Positions 6,702 through 14,976 of a DNA stretch of 23,096 nt are shown one piece after another. The position numbers and the translations under genes were made by a program. The DNA is from JBPOIC01 sp052034865 (GTDB taxonomy: Bacteria; UBA10199; JADFYH01), in assembly GCA_052034865.1 (NCBI GenBank), contig JBPOIC010000056.1:1-23096 (forward strand), written 5' to 3'. Numbering within the stretch: the stretch's first letter is position 1; the number at the start of each line of letters is the position of its first letter. The notes under the pieces were generated by a model. The model was not told the origin of the DNA. It did not search any database and saw only the letters and a program-made list of their open reading frames with translations.

Positions 6702-9398
6702 ATGGCTCCAACACCGACTCCCGAACTTGAAAAAACCTACTCTCCTCATGAGGTGGAAGATCGCTGGAATCAATATTGGCTAAAGCACCAGATCTCAACA
6801 GCTCCAGAGATTCCAGGCTCTGGGCAAGAACGTTTTTCGGTTGTTATCCCTCCACCCAATGTGACCGGCAGTTTGCATTTGGGTCATGCCCTAAACAACA
6901 CCCTTCAGGATATTTTGGTCCGCAGCCGACGCATGCAACAGGATGCGACCTTGTGGGTTTTCGGTACTGACCATGCGGGGATTGCGACTCAAAATGTCGT
7001 TGAGCGCCAGCTCGCTTCTGAAGGTCTGTCCCGCCACGACCTGGAGCGCGAAAAATTTATTGAACGGGTTTGGAAGTGGAAAGCGGAGTCTGGAGGAATT
7101 ATCACCCGGCAACTCAAGCGCCTGGGCGCCTCGCTCGATTGGACTCGGGAGCGTTTTACGATGGATGAGGGGCTCTCTCGTGCAGTGCGCGAGGTGTTTG
7201 TAAGATTGTATGATGAAGGGCTTCTGTATCGCGATCAGCGCCTGATCAACTGGTGTCCCCGCTGCCAAACGGCCCTGTCGGACCTGGAGGTCGAATACCA
7301 TGAAATGCGCGGCCATCTGTGGCATATCCGCTATTTTCTAACGACTCCCCAAGAAGGAGAAGATCCTCAACATTACATCGTCGTCGCCACCACACGCCCG
7401 GAAACCTTGCTCGGAGATACTGCCGTCGCCGCCAATCCTGAGGATCCCCGCTATCAACATCTCATCGGCAAGACCGTCGTCGTTCCTTTCATGCATCGCC
7501 ACATTCCTGTCCTGGGAGATGCGTATGTGGAATCCACGTTTGGAACTGGTCTTGTCAAAATCACTCCGGCGCACGACTTCAATGACTTCGAGCTTGGAAA
7601 ACGCCACAACCTGGAGCGGATCAACCTTTTAACTCCTGATGGACGCATGAATGAAAATGCGGGCGAATTTCAGAATTTCAGCCGTGAGGAGTGTCGCCGC
7701 GAGATCGTAAAACGCCTGGAAGAGGCTGGTCAGATTGAAAAGATTGAAGAGCATCAAAACAAGGTGGGCCATTGCTATCGCTGTCGCACAGTCGTAGAGC
7801 CTTATCTTTCGCTACAATGGTTTGTAAAAACAGAGCCTCTGGCCAGAAAAGCCGTCACCGCCGTACGTGAAGGAAAAACCCGCTTTCATCCGGAGCATTG
7901 GGAAAAAACCTATTTTAGCTGGATGGAAAACATCAAAGACTGGTGCGTGTCGCGCCAGATCTGGTGGGGTCATCGTATTCCGGCGTGGTATTGCGGTGAA
8001 GGACACGTCACTGTTTCGAAAGAAAACCCTGCCCAATGCAAAACCTGTCATTCTCATGAAATGACTCAAGACCCTGATGTGTTGGATACCTGGTTTTCCT
8101 CTGCCCTCTGGCCCTTCTCAACCTTGGGCTGGCCCGATCAAACTGCTTTGCTCAAGGCCTATTATCCAACCAATGTCCTGGTAACCGCTTCTGACATCAT
8201 CTTTTTCTGGGTCGCACGCATGATGATGATGGGATTGCACTTCATGCAAGAGGTGCCTTTCAAGGATGTCTACATCCATGCCATTGTCCGGGACGCGCAG
8301 GGACAAAAAATGAGCAAGTCGAAGGGAAACATCATCAATCCATTAGAACTGATGGAGCAATATGGCACGGATGCCTTTCGTTTCACCCTTGCCGCCTTTG
8401 CTGCCCAGGGACGAGATATCAAGCTCTCGGAGGATCGGGTCGAAGGCTACCGCAATTTCTGCAATAAAATCTGGAATGCCGCACGCTTTTTGTTCTCTAC
8501 CGCCCTTCCTGCGATTCAAAATCCTGAAGACCTTGAAAAGGCAGAGCCACAAACCCAGGAAGATGAGTGGATTGCCCTTCAGCTGAGCCAGACGACAGAG
8601 ATCGTGACCCAAGCCATTGCCGAGTATCGTTTCAATGAAGCAGCGCTCACCCTCTATCATTTTATCTGGCAAATCTTTTGCGACTGGTATCTGGAGCTGA
8701 TAAAAAATCGCCTCTACCAAACCGGTGACATCCAGGTGCGCTGTGCCCACTTTGCCTTAAATATTTTTGATCAAACCCTGCGCCTGCTGCATCCTTTCAT
8801 GCCCTTTATCACCGAAGAGCTTTGGCAAAAAATCTGGACAGGAAAAAGCCGCTCGATCGCTCAAGCCCAATTCCCGTCTCCACTAAGCCCCGAAATCAAA
8901 TCTCAATATCAAGGTGCTTTTGACGATATCGAGCTTATGAAGACGATTACCTCCTCGATTCGAGCCATTCGTGCCGAAACAGGAATTTTACCTAAAGAAA
9001 AAGTACGTGTTCAGCTTTTGGCTCCGCAGGATGGTTCGGGAGATTATGCCACCCGACTTAAAAAGCTGGGGCCGCGCATTCAGGAGCTGGGAAAGGTCTC
9101 CGAAATCACATGGATTCCGGCCAAACCTGCCGAGCCTTGCGCCCGAGATTTTTTAAGTCACCATCAAATCACTCTATTCATCCCCCTCACGGGTCTGATC
9201 GATATCGAAAAGGAAAAAGCCCGACAGAAAAAGAAGCTGGAGAAGGTCGAAAAAGAGATCCTTCATCTTTCAGGCAAACTCACCAAACCCGACTTTCTGG
9301 CCCATGCTCCCGAAGAGTTGGTGGCTGAAACCCGTTTAGAGCTGGAAAAGAAAGGTCAACATAAAAAAGAAATTGAGGAGGCGGTGGAGTTGCTGTAA
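6702..9398 (+). CDS. valS: valine--tRNA ligase
   Basis: This class I aminoacyl-tRNA synthetase charges tRNA-Val with valine in the cytoplasm. The 898-residue length is typical. The ATP-binding HIGH-type motif is HLGH (59-62) in PPNVTGSLHLGH, and the KMSKS motif is at 536-540. Cysteine pairs that may bind zinc are Cys185/Cys188, Cys358/Cys361 and Cys446/Cys449. The editing domain, which removes mischarged threonine, lies between about 190 and 400 and includes TTRPETLLGDTAVA. The anticodon-binding helical domain follows KMSKS, and the C-terminal ~70 residues form the lysine/glutamate-rich coiled coil (ARQKKKLEKVEKEI) typical of ValRS. The start is well supported by GAAGGA with 6-nt spacing. The 109-nt leader shows no T-box or attenuator that I can see. 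Confidence 0.97.
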   Translation: MAPTPTPELEKTYSPHEVEDRWNQYWLKHQISTAPEIPGSGQERFSVVIPPPNVTGSLHLGHALNNTLQDILVRSRRMQQDATLWVFGTDHAGIATQNVVERQLASEGLSRHDLEREKFIERVWKWKAESGGIITRQLKRLGASLDWTRERFTMDEGLSRAVREVFVRLYDEGLLYRDQRLINWCPRCQTALSDLEVEYHEMRGHLWHIRYFLTTPQEGEDPQHYIVVATTRPETLLGDTAVAANPEDPRYQHLIGKTVVVPFMHRHIPVLGDAYVESTFGTGLVKITPAHDFNDFELGKRHNLERINLLTPDGRMNENAGEFQNFSREECRREIVKRLEEAGQIEKIEEHQNKVGHCYRCRTVVEPYLSLQWFVKTEPLARKAVTAVREGKTRFHPEHWEKTYFSWMENIKDWCVSRQIWWGHRIPAWYCGEGHVTVSKENPAQCKTCHSHEMTQDPDVLDTWFSSALWPFSTLGWPDQTALLKAYYPTNVLVTASDIIFFWVARMMMMGLHFMQEVPFKDVYIHAIVRDAQGQKMSKSKGNIINPLELMEQYGTDAFRFTLAAFAAQGRDIKLSEDRVEGYRNFCNKIWNAARFLFSTALPAIQNPEDLEKAEPQTQEDEWIALQLSQTTEIVTQAIAEYRFNEAALTLYHFIWQIFCDWYLELIKNRLYQTGDIQVRCAHFALNIFDQTLRLLHPFMPFITEELWQKIWTGKSRSIAQAQFPSPLSPEIKSQYQGAFDDIELMKTITSSIRAIRAETGILPKEKVRVQLLAPQDGSGDYATRLKKLGPRIQELGKVSEITWIPAKPAEPCARDFLSHHQITLFIPLTGLIDIEKEKARQKKKLEKVEKEILHLSGKLTKPDFLAHAPEELVAETRLELEKKGQHKKEIEEAVELL

Positions 9399-9421
9399 AA
9401 CAACAAAATTCAAATGGAATT

Positions 9422-9437
9422 CCGGCAATGAGGCCGG
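9422..9437 (+). other. short GC hairpin between valS and nadC
   Basis: CCGGC (9422-9426) pairs with GCCGG (9433-9437) around a 6-nt loop. No T tract follows, so it is not a standard terminator. It could protect the 3' end or tune readthrough from valS into nadC. Confidence 0.3.
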
Positions 9438-9476
9438 TCAGCATTATCACTTTAACCTCATACTTTTTTAAAACCT

Positions 9477-10322
9477 ATGCCTCCATTTCAACTCACAGCC
9501 TCTGATCGAAAACTCATTGAACTGGCCCTTCAGGAAGATATTGGTACCGGCGATGTAACCACCCGGGCCCTCTTCCAGGAAGATCACCGTACTGTCGAAG
9601 CCAAGGTCGTTGCCAAAGAGCCTCTCATTTTGGCGGGCATCGAGGTTGCGTATGCGGTGTTTCGAAAAATCGATCCCAAACTCAAATTCAAAAAACTGAA
9701 AAGCGATGGCGATTCGGTTGTTGAAGATTCCGCTATTGCCCTGCTTCGTGGCAGCCCCCTCTCTCTTCTTTCTGCCGAGCGGGTCGCTCTCAATTTCATC
9801 CAGCACCTATCCGGTGTTGCAACCCTCACCCGATCCTTTGTTGAAAAACTCGAAGGAACACGCACCAAAATTTTAGATACCCGAAAAACCCTGCCCGGCT
9901 GGCGGCGCTTTGAGAAATACGCGGTTCTGGCGGGCGGAGGAACCAACCATCGTATGGGTCTCTACGATGCTTATCTTGTAAAGGATAATCATCTGGCCTT
10001 GGCTGGCAGTATTCCCGAAGCGGTTCGCAAGATTAAAGCCATCAATCGAAAAGGATTGCGTGTTGAGGTGGAAGTCGAAAATCTTCGGCAGTTTCAGGAA
10101 GCAATCACCGCCGGAGTCGACTGGGTCATGCTCGACAACATGAGCCTCGAAGACATGCGCCTGGCGGTCATCCAGAATAAAGGCAAAGCCAAACTCGAGG
10201 CCTCAGGCAATATTACCGTCGATAATATTCGTGCGGTGGCAAAGACGGGTGTTGATTTTATCTCTGTCGGAGCCCTCACTCATTCCGCTCGGGCAATGGA
10301 TGTGTGTCTGGAGATGATTTAG
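9477..10322 (+). CDS. nadC: nicotinate-nucleotide pyrophosphorylase (carboxylating), quinolinate phosphoribosyltransferase
   Basis: NadC converts quinolinate and phosphoribosyl pyrophosphate to nicotinate mononucleotide, CO2 and pyrophosphate in de novo NAD synthesis. The 281-residue length is normal. Family signatures are present in order: LQEDIGTGDVTT (18-29), LNFIQHLSGVAT (105-116), DTRKTLPGWR (134-143), GGGTNHRMGLYDAYLVKDNH (153-172), VEVE (197-200), MLDNM (218-222), EASGN (241-245) and FISVGALTHS (261-270). No membrane segment or fusion is present. nadA and nadB are not in the window, so this copy is separated from the rest of the pathway. The start lacks a visible Shine-Dalgarno, but the family N-terminus fits it. 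The stop codon lies inside a long palindrome described separately. Confidence 0.97.
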   Translation: MPPFQLTASDRKLIELALQEDIGTGDVTTRALFQEDHRTVEAKVVAKEPLILAGIEVAYAVFRKIDPKLKFKKLKSDGDSVVEDSAIALLRGSPLSLLSAERVALNFIQHLSGVATLTRSFVEKLEGTRTKILDTRKTLPGWRRFEKYAVLAGGGTNHRMGLYDAYLVKDNHLALAGSIPEAVRKIKAINRKGLRVEVEVENLRQFQEAITAGVDWVMLDNMSLEDMRLAVIQNKGKAKLEASGNITVDNIRAVAKTGVDFISVGALTHSARAMDVCLEMI

Positions 10323-10366
10323 AGCATGTTTGGAAAGCTGTCGTGCGACGCTTTCCAAAAACGCTC
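10322..10366. repeat. long imperfect palindrome on the nadC stop codon
   Basis: The outer arms GAGC (10322-10325) and GCTC (10363-10366) flank perfect 10-bp arms TTTGGAAAGC (10329-10338) and GCTTTCCAAA (10350-10359). Inside these sit GTCG (10340-10343) and CGAC (10346-10349) around TG. The stem is therefore about 18 bp with one bulged T and a 3-nt internal loop. No T tract follows on the plus strand. It can act as a 3'-end stabilising hairpin or a terminator, or it may be one copy of a dispersed palindromic element. Confidence 0.7.
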
Positions 10367-10457
10367 CTAGGCCTTTTACCGGATTTCTTTTTTACCTGCT
10401 GACTCAGCCTTTCTTTTTGTTCCTATTGAGAACCTGCTTTATGAAACTGGTCCCCTA

Positions 10458-11066
10458 ATGGCCAAGTGGTACTCCACCTACCTTTTTATTTTTCTCATCA
10501 TTTGCTCTCTTGTGACGTCCTGCTCCTTCATCAAAAAACTGCAGGGGGATAAAAGCGAAGAAGCGCGCACTCTCTTAAAGTCCGCCGAAAAAAAACTGGC
10601 GTCGGTTCGGGAAACAGATCGGCAAATGAGCGAAAAGATGAATCGTCTGATTCAGATGGTTTTTGTCAGTATGGGAAAAGGAATTGATTTGAAAACCCGC
10701 GAAGAATCGAAGGCAATTCTCGATGAGATAAAAAGTAATCTCAAAATCCAGCTCGAAGCCCTCAAGTCTGCAAACGACACCTTAAAGCAGGCCAGGCAAA
10801 TCAAGCTCACTCCCCGTTACCGAAAATATCTTCAGTTAAAACAGCAAGCGGCCGAAAAACGCATCGACATTTATTCGTTGGGCAACCCCCTTTTTCTCGC
10901 CCTGGAGAAAGTCATCGTGAACGAAGATCCCGAATCGATTCGACTGTCGCGCCAAATTGCCGCCGATTATCAATCGAAGCTAAAAGCGGCTGCCCGTGAA
11001 GTGGAAGGCATTGAGAAAAATGCTGCCGAACTTGCCAAAGATTACCCTTCCGAAATTCTTCAATAA
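10458..11066 (+). CDS. predicted helical lipoprotein of unknown function
   Basis: A hydrophobic N-terminal segment (about 7-20) ends in LVTSC, a lipobox-like site that would put the lipidated cysteine at Cys22. The protein would then be anchored to an envelope membrane. The mature part (about 180 residues) is almost all charged alpha-helix with coiled-coil character, for example SAEKKLASVRETDRQMSEKM and LKAAAREVEGIEKNAAELA. No catalytic motif is visible. It is the last gene of the plus-strand run and lies 135 nt after nadC, so it may have its own promoter. A five-codon frame (ATG at 10441, stop at 10456-10458) ends on its start codon as TAATG. That could couple translation or be chance. Confidence 0.75.
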   Translation: MAKWYSTYLFIFLIICSLVTSCSFIKKLQGDKSEEARTLLKSAEKKLASVRETDRQMSEKMNRLIQMVFVSMGKGIDLKTREESKAILDEIKSNLKIQLEALKSANDTLKQARQIKLTPRYRKYLQLKQQAAEKRIDIYSLGNPLFLALEKVIVNEDPESIRLSRQIAADYQSKLKAAAREVEGIEKNAAELAKDYPSEILQ

Positions 11067-11118
11067 TCTTTTTTGATCCGGTTAATCTAAAAACGGCAGT
11101 TGTTTGTCGAATTTAGGG

Positions 11119-11358
11119 TTAAACGACAACCGTTCTGACCTGTTGACACGGACAGGGCTTGAAAAGCCGAACCAATTTCGTCACTCCCGCAATACCTACC
11201 AAAACATAGACCACCCTGGCCGCTGCGCTGAAATCTCCTACCAAAGCTCCTACCAGATTGAACCCAAAAAGCCCCACCAGCCCCCAGTTGAGAGCCCCAA
11301 TCACCACCAGAATGTTCACTAACCAACACAGCCCACAAGACGAACCAGCTCGTTGCAT
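11119..11358 (-). CDS. DUF378 family small membrane protein
   Basis: This 79-residue protein has two hydrophobic helices (about 12-40 and 46-62) and the family hallmark GALNWGLVGLFGFNLV (21-36), followed by YVLVGIAGVTKL. Members of DUF378 are small integral membrane proteins of unknown function found across bacteria. Unusual here are the cysteines at both ends (Cys8, Cys11 and Cys69, Cys71). The start is strongly supported by an AAGGAGG Shine-Dalgarno 5-6 nt upstream. The gene converges on the lipoprotein gene with a 52-nt gap and appears to be monocistronic. Confidence 0.88.
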   Translation of the reverse strand: MQRAGSSCGLCWLVNILVVIGALNWGLVGLFGFNLVGALVGDFSAAARVVYVLVGIAGVTKLVRLFKPCPCQQVRTVVV

Positions 11359-11401
11359 ACATCCTCCTTCTTTGAAGCGTTTGTTGATTCAAACTCCTTT
11401 C

Positions 11402-11431
11402 AAGATAGGAAGGGCAGCAAATCGTGCGCAA
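11402..11431 (-). promoter_or_regulatory. candidate promoter of the DUF378 gene
   Basis: Read on the minus strand, TTGCGC (11431-11426) and TATCTT (11407-11402) are 18 nt apart. The start of transcription would be near 11395, about 37 nt before the ATG. Both boxes are partial matches, so the call is weak. Confidence 0.33.
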
Positions 11432-11647
11432 GGGTTGGAAAGAAAAAACAGAAAGGAAAATGAAACTATTTATGGATAGGTACTGAAATGAACTCGGTGG
11501 TTGGAACAGATTCTTTAAAAAAGGGATGTGGTGAGAAAGAATTTTCTGATGGAGCAACTTAATCTCAATGGTTTCAAAGACTTAAACACCTCCGCCTTCT
11601 GATTTATTCTGCTTTATCTGAAATACTTATCCTGACAGAGGAGCCTG

Positions 11648-13963
11648 TTATTCTTTCAAATGCCTTAGCAGGATCGGAAGATCAAGCACAACAGAGGCTC
11701 CGATCGAGCCGCTTAAAGAGGCTGCAGGATAAAACCCACCCTGAAGTTGCAAGGCAAAGCTTCCCTCAAAAAATTCAAATCCTCCAGCGATTCCTACGGC
11801 GGGCACATGGTAGGTCTTTGAAGCGATAAAATGCCGAACCCCCAGGCTTGGCGACACGGTTAAGGAAAGAGGAAGACGATCTTCGCTGGAAAAGCGCGCC
11901 CAGATTCTTTCTTCTAAAGTTTTAAAAGGCTGCCCCTGAATCGAACCAACCCCGTAGGTCAATGAAAGGCCCAAGCCCAAAAAATCGTTTTGATATCCCG
12001 CTCCCAATTCGATTGATGCAGTTATGGGATTGGATGCCCCGATTTTTTTAGGGAGGAAAAAGTAATCAAAACCCAAATGAAGGGGCAGGGTAAGGCCGGG
12101 CCGGGCGCTGGGGAGATCGACAGGAAATCCTCGATCCTTCAGTGCTTTTACATAAGATTTTTGGATTTTAAAAGAATGGTTAAGCACTTCCTGAAAAGAA
12201 GCTTTCGAGAAAACCTGATCGATTTCGACATTTCCAACAGAAGACACCTGATACTTTTGCATGAGGTAGAGTAACCCGAAAAGCCGCGCCATTGGATCTT
12301 CACTCACATGCATTCTGTTATGCGTAAACTCTTTCAGGGAATTAAAACCCTGAAGGCACAGAACAAACCATGCGAAGGTATCGGCAAAATCTTCATAGGG
12401 CTGTCTCATCTGCTCTTCGATGGAAAGCCCCTCCATGGCGTAAGTCGTCGAAAAATTCATCAACTTATCCTGATAGGGTGCGAGCTTTTGAGCAATTGGT
12501 TCTAAGGCTTTTTTGGAAGCATGGTTCTCAGCGAGGACACGTCTTTCAACAACAAGTCGCTCGTATGCTTTCAATTCATCCGGAGTAAAAATCGTAGAGA
12601 GTTTGAAAAGATAGTAAGATCTCAGAAAGCTTGAGAGCGGATGAGTAATCGACCTGCCATTATCCTGTGAGATTAAAAAATCGCCGAGAGCATGTCCTAT
12701 TTCATGAATGAGGGTGATTTCCGAATTGAAACCTTCTTTGGGCTCGGTATTGATCCAGATGTGGTTATGGATCACATCGTAATGCCCATTCAATTGATAG
12801 CGTTTCTCAATATCCAATTTTTCTGCGATGAGTTTATTGCTCAAGACGAATCGGATGGGTTTTTCATTTCCGGTTTCTGTGAGAAGCGGCTTCAGAAAAC
12901 AAAGAGGGATTTTCTCGAAGGCTTTAACAATATTTTTTATTTTTTGCTGCCGATCTGCTTTCGAGGTTCCATTTGGAAAATGGACTTCGACTTCCACCGC
13001 GTGGGAGTCGATCAGGATGCGATATAATGATTTTTTCGAATTTTCAGTCGTGGGAGTCGGGCCCTGCATGTGACGAATCTGAATATCAGGCTGTCTTTCT
13101 TCGGGAAAAATAAGCTGATGTTTTATTTCTCCATTGGGACTGTAGAAAGTAAACCGCACTCCTGCCGCTGTCTTTTTTTCGGCAAACAGACGAAGACCTT
13201 CATAAGAATACTCGTTGTCATGTGAATCTGAATGGATTTCAACCCCCGCCTTTTTCAAAAAACTTCGCCATTCTGACAAAAGATAGGGATCCGACCAGGG
13301 GACCTGAATTTCGGGATGCCCCTTTAAATGGACCGGATGGGAAGGATCCGGAAAAAAGATTCCTAAAGAACGAGTCTCAGCCCGAAATCCATATTGTTTT
13401 TCATTAAAATCAGATCCCTTCACTCCCTTGAACCCAAGGTCTTTCCAATCCAGATTTTGCAATTGAGTGCGAAGCCAGGTGTGGTTTCGCCGCTGAATCT
13501 CATTTTTAGGGCTCTTGTTTAATAAAAGGCACAGCTGAATGAGGGTGGGAGTGGGAATCGATTTATCCTGAAGATTCAAAATTTTCCAGCCCTGGGGATA
13601 ATGGTACAGGAGGCGATCAGGCCCTTTATTGGAGTCGAGATCCACAAAAGCGATTTCCTTATCATTGCCAAGAAAGGAAAAAAGATCGCTCTCATTCGAT
13701 TGTCTGATTTTTGAAAGATGTTTTGAAAAGTGAGTGGATAGATACCGATTAAGATCAGAGAAGAGAGTCCCTGGCCTACTCGTTTCAGAAAGAACAAATT
13801 TAGATCCCTTCATTCTTTCCGGTTTGAGACCAACAAAAATACTCCCATCCTTGTTTATGACTTTTTTGTCTGCGTCAGCGGTAGAGACTACCTTTAAAAC
13901 TTGAGGCGCAATCCCTGCTATTTTGAGGATTTCATTGAGGGTGTTGATCGTAATTTGGGTCAT
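11648..13963 (-). CDS. large predicted zinc metalloprotease (HEIGH motif), no signal peptide
   Basis: This 771-residue protein does not match a family I can name with certainty. The centre holds a gluzincin-type zinc site: HEIGHALGDFL (His420, Glu421, His424) preceded by a strand-like DVIHNHIWINTEP segment, and about 100 residues later YEDFADTFAWF, whose Glu524 fits the third zinc ligand. This arrangement recalls the anthrax lethal factor/ATLF type of peptidase (inference). The N-terminal ~300 residues are mixed and unfamiliar. The C-terminal ~150 residues (about 622-771) alternate hydrophobic and polar residues with many glycines, as in a beta barrel of outer-membrane type. No signal peptide or N-terminal membrane helix is visible with this start, so export would need another route. 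No clear Shine-Dalgarno precedes the ATG. It stands alone, with no inhibitor or secretion gene nearby. Confidence 0.8.
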   Translation of the reverse strand: MTQITINTLNEILKIAGIAPQVLKVVSTADADKKVINKDGSIFVGLKPERMKGSKFVLSETSRPGTLFSDLNRYLSTHFSKHLSKIRQSNESDLFSFLGNDKEIAFVDLDSNKGPDRLLYHYPQGWKILNLQDKSIPTPTLIQLCLLLNKSPKNEIQRRNHTWLRTQLQNLDWKDLGFKGVKGSDFNEKQYGFRAETRSLGIFFPDPSHPVHLKGHPEIQVPWSDPYLLSEWRSFLKKAGVEIHSDSHDNEYSYEGLRLFAEKKTAAGVRFTFYSPNGEIKHQLIFPEERQPDIQIRHMQGPTPTTENSKKSLYRILIDSHAVEVEVHFPNGTSKADRQQKIKNIVKAFEKIPLCFLKPLLTETGNEKPIRFVLSNKLIAEKLDIEKRYQLNGHYDVIHNHIWINTEPKEGFNSEITLIHEIGHALGDFLISQDNGRSITHPLSSFLRSYYLFKLSTIFTPDELKAYERLVVERRVLAENHASKKALEPIAQKLAPYQDKLMNFSTTYAMEGLSIEEQMRQPYEDFADTFAWFVLCLQGFNSLKEFTHNRMHVSEDPMARLFGLLYLMQKYQVSSVGNVEIDQVFSKASFQEVLNHSFKIQKSYVKALKDRGFPVDLPSARPGLTLPLHLGFDYFFLPKKIGASNPITASIELGAGYQNDFLGLGLSLTYGVGSIQGQPFKTLEERIWARFSSEDRLPLSLTVSPSLGVRHFIASKTYHVPAVGIAGGFEFFEGSFALQLQGGFYPAASLSGSIGASVVLDLPILLRHLKE

Positions 13964-14122
13964 TCTGGAATCTCACTGGAAGAAAGACTTTTCATAAAGG
14001 TGATTGAGATGGTTTGACCAAGGCGACTTAGGGAGAATTAAATAAAAATTTATTTTTGATGTCTTTAGAAAAATGAAATCCGAGGCATCGTTTTTTACCT
14101 TTATCTGCTCGGTTGAAGTTTA

Positions 14123-14138
14123 GTTCCTTAAAAGGAAC
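14123..14138. promoter_or_regulatory. palindromic operator-like site
   Basis: GTTCCTT (14123-14129) and AAGGAAC (14132-14138) form perfect 7-bp arms around AA. No T tract follows. The site ends 13 bp upstream of the candidate -35 box at 14152, a position suited to an activator or dimeric regulator. Confidence 0.35.
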
Positions 14139-14151
14139 CTCCCACCCTGAA

Positions 14152-14180
14152 TTACTGAAAAAAGTTTAAATTTGTAAGAT
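14152..14180 (+). promoter_or_regulatory. candidate sigma70-type promoter of the small exported-protein gene
   Basis: TTACTG (14152-14157) and TAAGAT (14175-14180) are separated by exactly 17 nt. Transcription would begin near 14187, leaving a leader of about 49 nt before the ATG at 14236, which has its own TTGGAGAG Shine-Dalgarno. Confidence 0.45.
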
Positions 14181-14235
14181 CTCCTTACACTCTCAGATGA
14201 AAGTTTGACCGAACCCATTTCATCTTGGAGAGCCC

Positions 14236-14540
14236 ATGAAAAATCCCTCTCGAATTTCCAGTTTGTTCATCTTGCTGTGTATGGTTTCGTTTTGGTGCAG
14301 TGTGGGTTTGGTGGAGGCACTGCTTCCTCAGATTCAAATAATGAAGATAATCTGGTGGTCGTCGGTGCAGGCCAAAGAGCTTCGGAGGAGATTTTCTTAT
14401 TTCCAAGGCTTCAGGTGAGCCTGGAAGAGGTGGCGATCACAGGAAGTCCAACTTCCATAATTTTCAATATTTATGCCTTTGGAGTAGTGGGGAGCGGTGG
14501 TAATTGTGATGTGGAGAAAGGATTTTCAGGATTTAACTGA
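14236..14540 (+). pseudogene. frameshifted small exported or lipoprotein gene
   Basis: From the ATG at 14236, preceded by TTGGAGAG, the reading starts as a signal sequence (MKNPSRISSLFILLCMVSF). The frame then turns into an unlikely tryptophan-, lysine- and arginine-rich tail and stops at 14418. In the next frame the sequence continues sensibly as VQCGFGGGTASSDSNNEDN and runs to the TGA at 14538-14540. One extra T in the TTTT run at 14290-14293 would join the two halves into a protein of about 100 residues with a signal sequence, a Cys near residue 22 and a glycine/serine-rich linker. It could be a recent pseudogene, a phase-variable tract or an assembly error. Function unknown. Confidence 0.5.
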
Positions 14541-14605
14541 GTCACTCGCCTGAAGCGATTTCGAAAGATCGGTGAATCATAGGGGCTTCCCTGCAGATCT
14601 CTTAG

Positions 14606-14623
14606 GGCGTATAGCAATACGTC
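14606..14623 (+). other. short hairpin downstream of the frameshifted gene
   Basis: GGCGTAT and ATACGTC pair around a 4-nt AGCA loop, with one G-U pair. The next ~60 bases are AT-rich but have no clean T tract, so a terminator role is uncertain. The rest of 14541-14690 shows nothing else I can support. Confidence 0.25.
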
Positions 14624-14690
14624 CATACGATTGAATAAAGGCAAAAGCACCCACCCATCATTACGTTTGTAATTTATCTTTCCAATTCCA

Positions 14691-14945
14691 TCATTTTAAA
14701 AGCTCTGGATCATAATGACTGTTGCTTGCAAAATAAACGGCACAGCGAAAAACGTAGAGCATACATCGATCGATGGATTGTTTTTGCATGATACAAAGCG
14801 CCTCATAAAGTTTTTCCGGATTTCTGTTTTTCAAATCGTCTACCGAGCGAATTCCCAATTGATATAAATCTTCGGCGATTCTAACACCCACTCCCGGAAT
14901 CTGGCGGAGTGCCATCAGGATCACTTTTTTTTGTTTATTTTCCAT
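14691..14945 (-). CDS. Cdd1-type ("pathogenicity locus") helix-hairpin-helix protein
   Basis: This 84-residue protein contains a helix-hairpin-helix hairpin IPGVG (16-20) followed by VRIAEDLYQLGIRSVDDLK and the family tail DRCMLYVFRCAVYFAS (59-74). This is the layout of Cdd1/PF11731 proteins. The fold suggests non-specific DNA binding, but no cellular role is established. The paired cysteines Cys61 and Cys68 are typical of the tail. The start has AAGGA about 9 nt upstream, and a TGGTATAAAT extended -10-like sequence lies just before that on the minus strand. The gene sits directly beside the ~106 bp dispersed repeat, whose end at 14977 is 32 nt from its ATG. Confidence 0.85.
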   Translation of the reverse strand: MENKQKKVILMALRQIPGVGVRIAEDLYQLGIRSVDDLKNRNPEKLYEALCIMQKQSIDRCMLYVFRCAVYFASNSHYDPELLK

Positions 14946-14976
14946 CGTTCGAATCCTTCATTTATACCACCCCTTT

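Noticed and set aside
11087..11557. 156-codon minus-strand frame over the DUF378 gene
   Set aside because: The DUF378 gene in another frame has a strong Shine-Dalgarno and a clear family match. This longer frame has neither.
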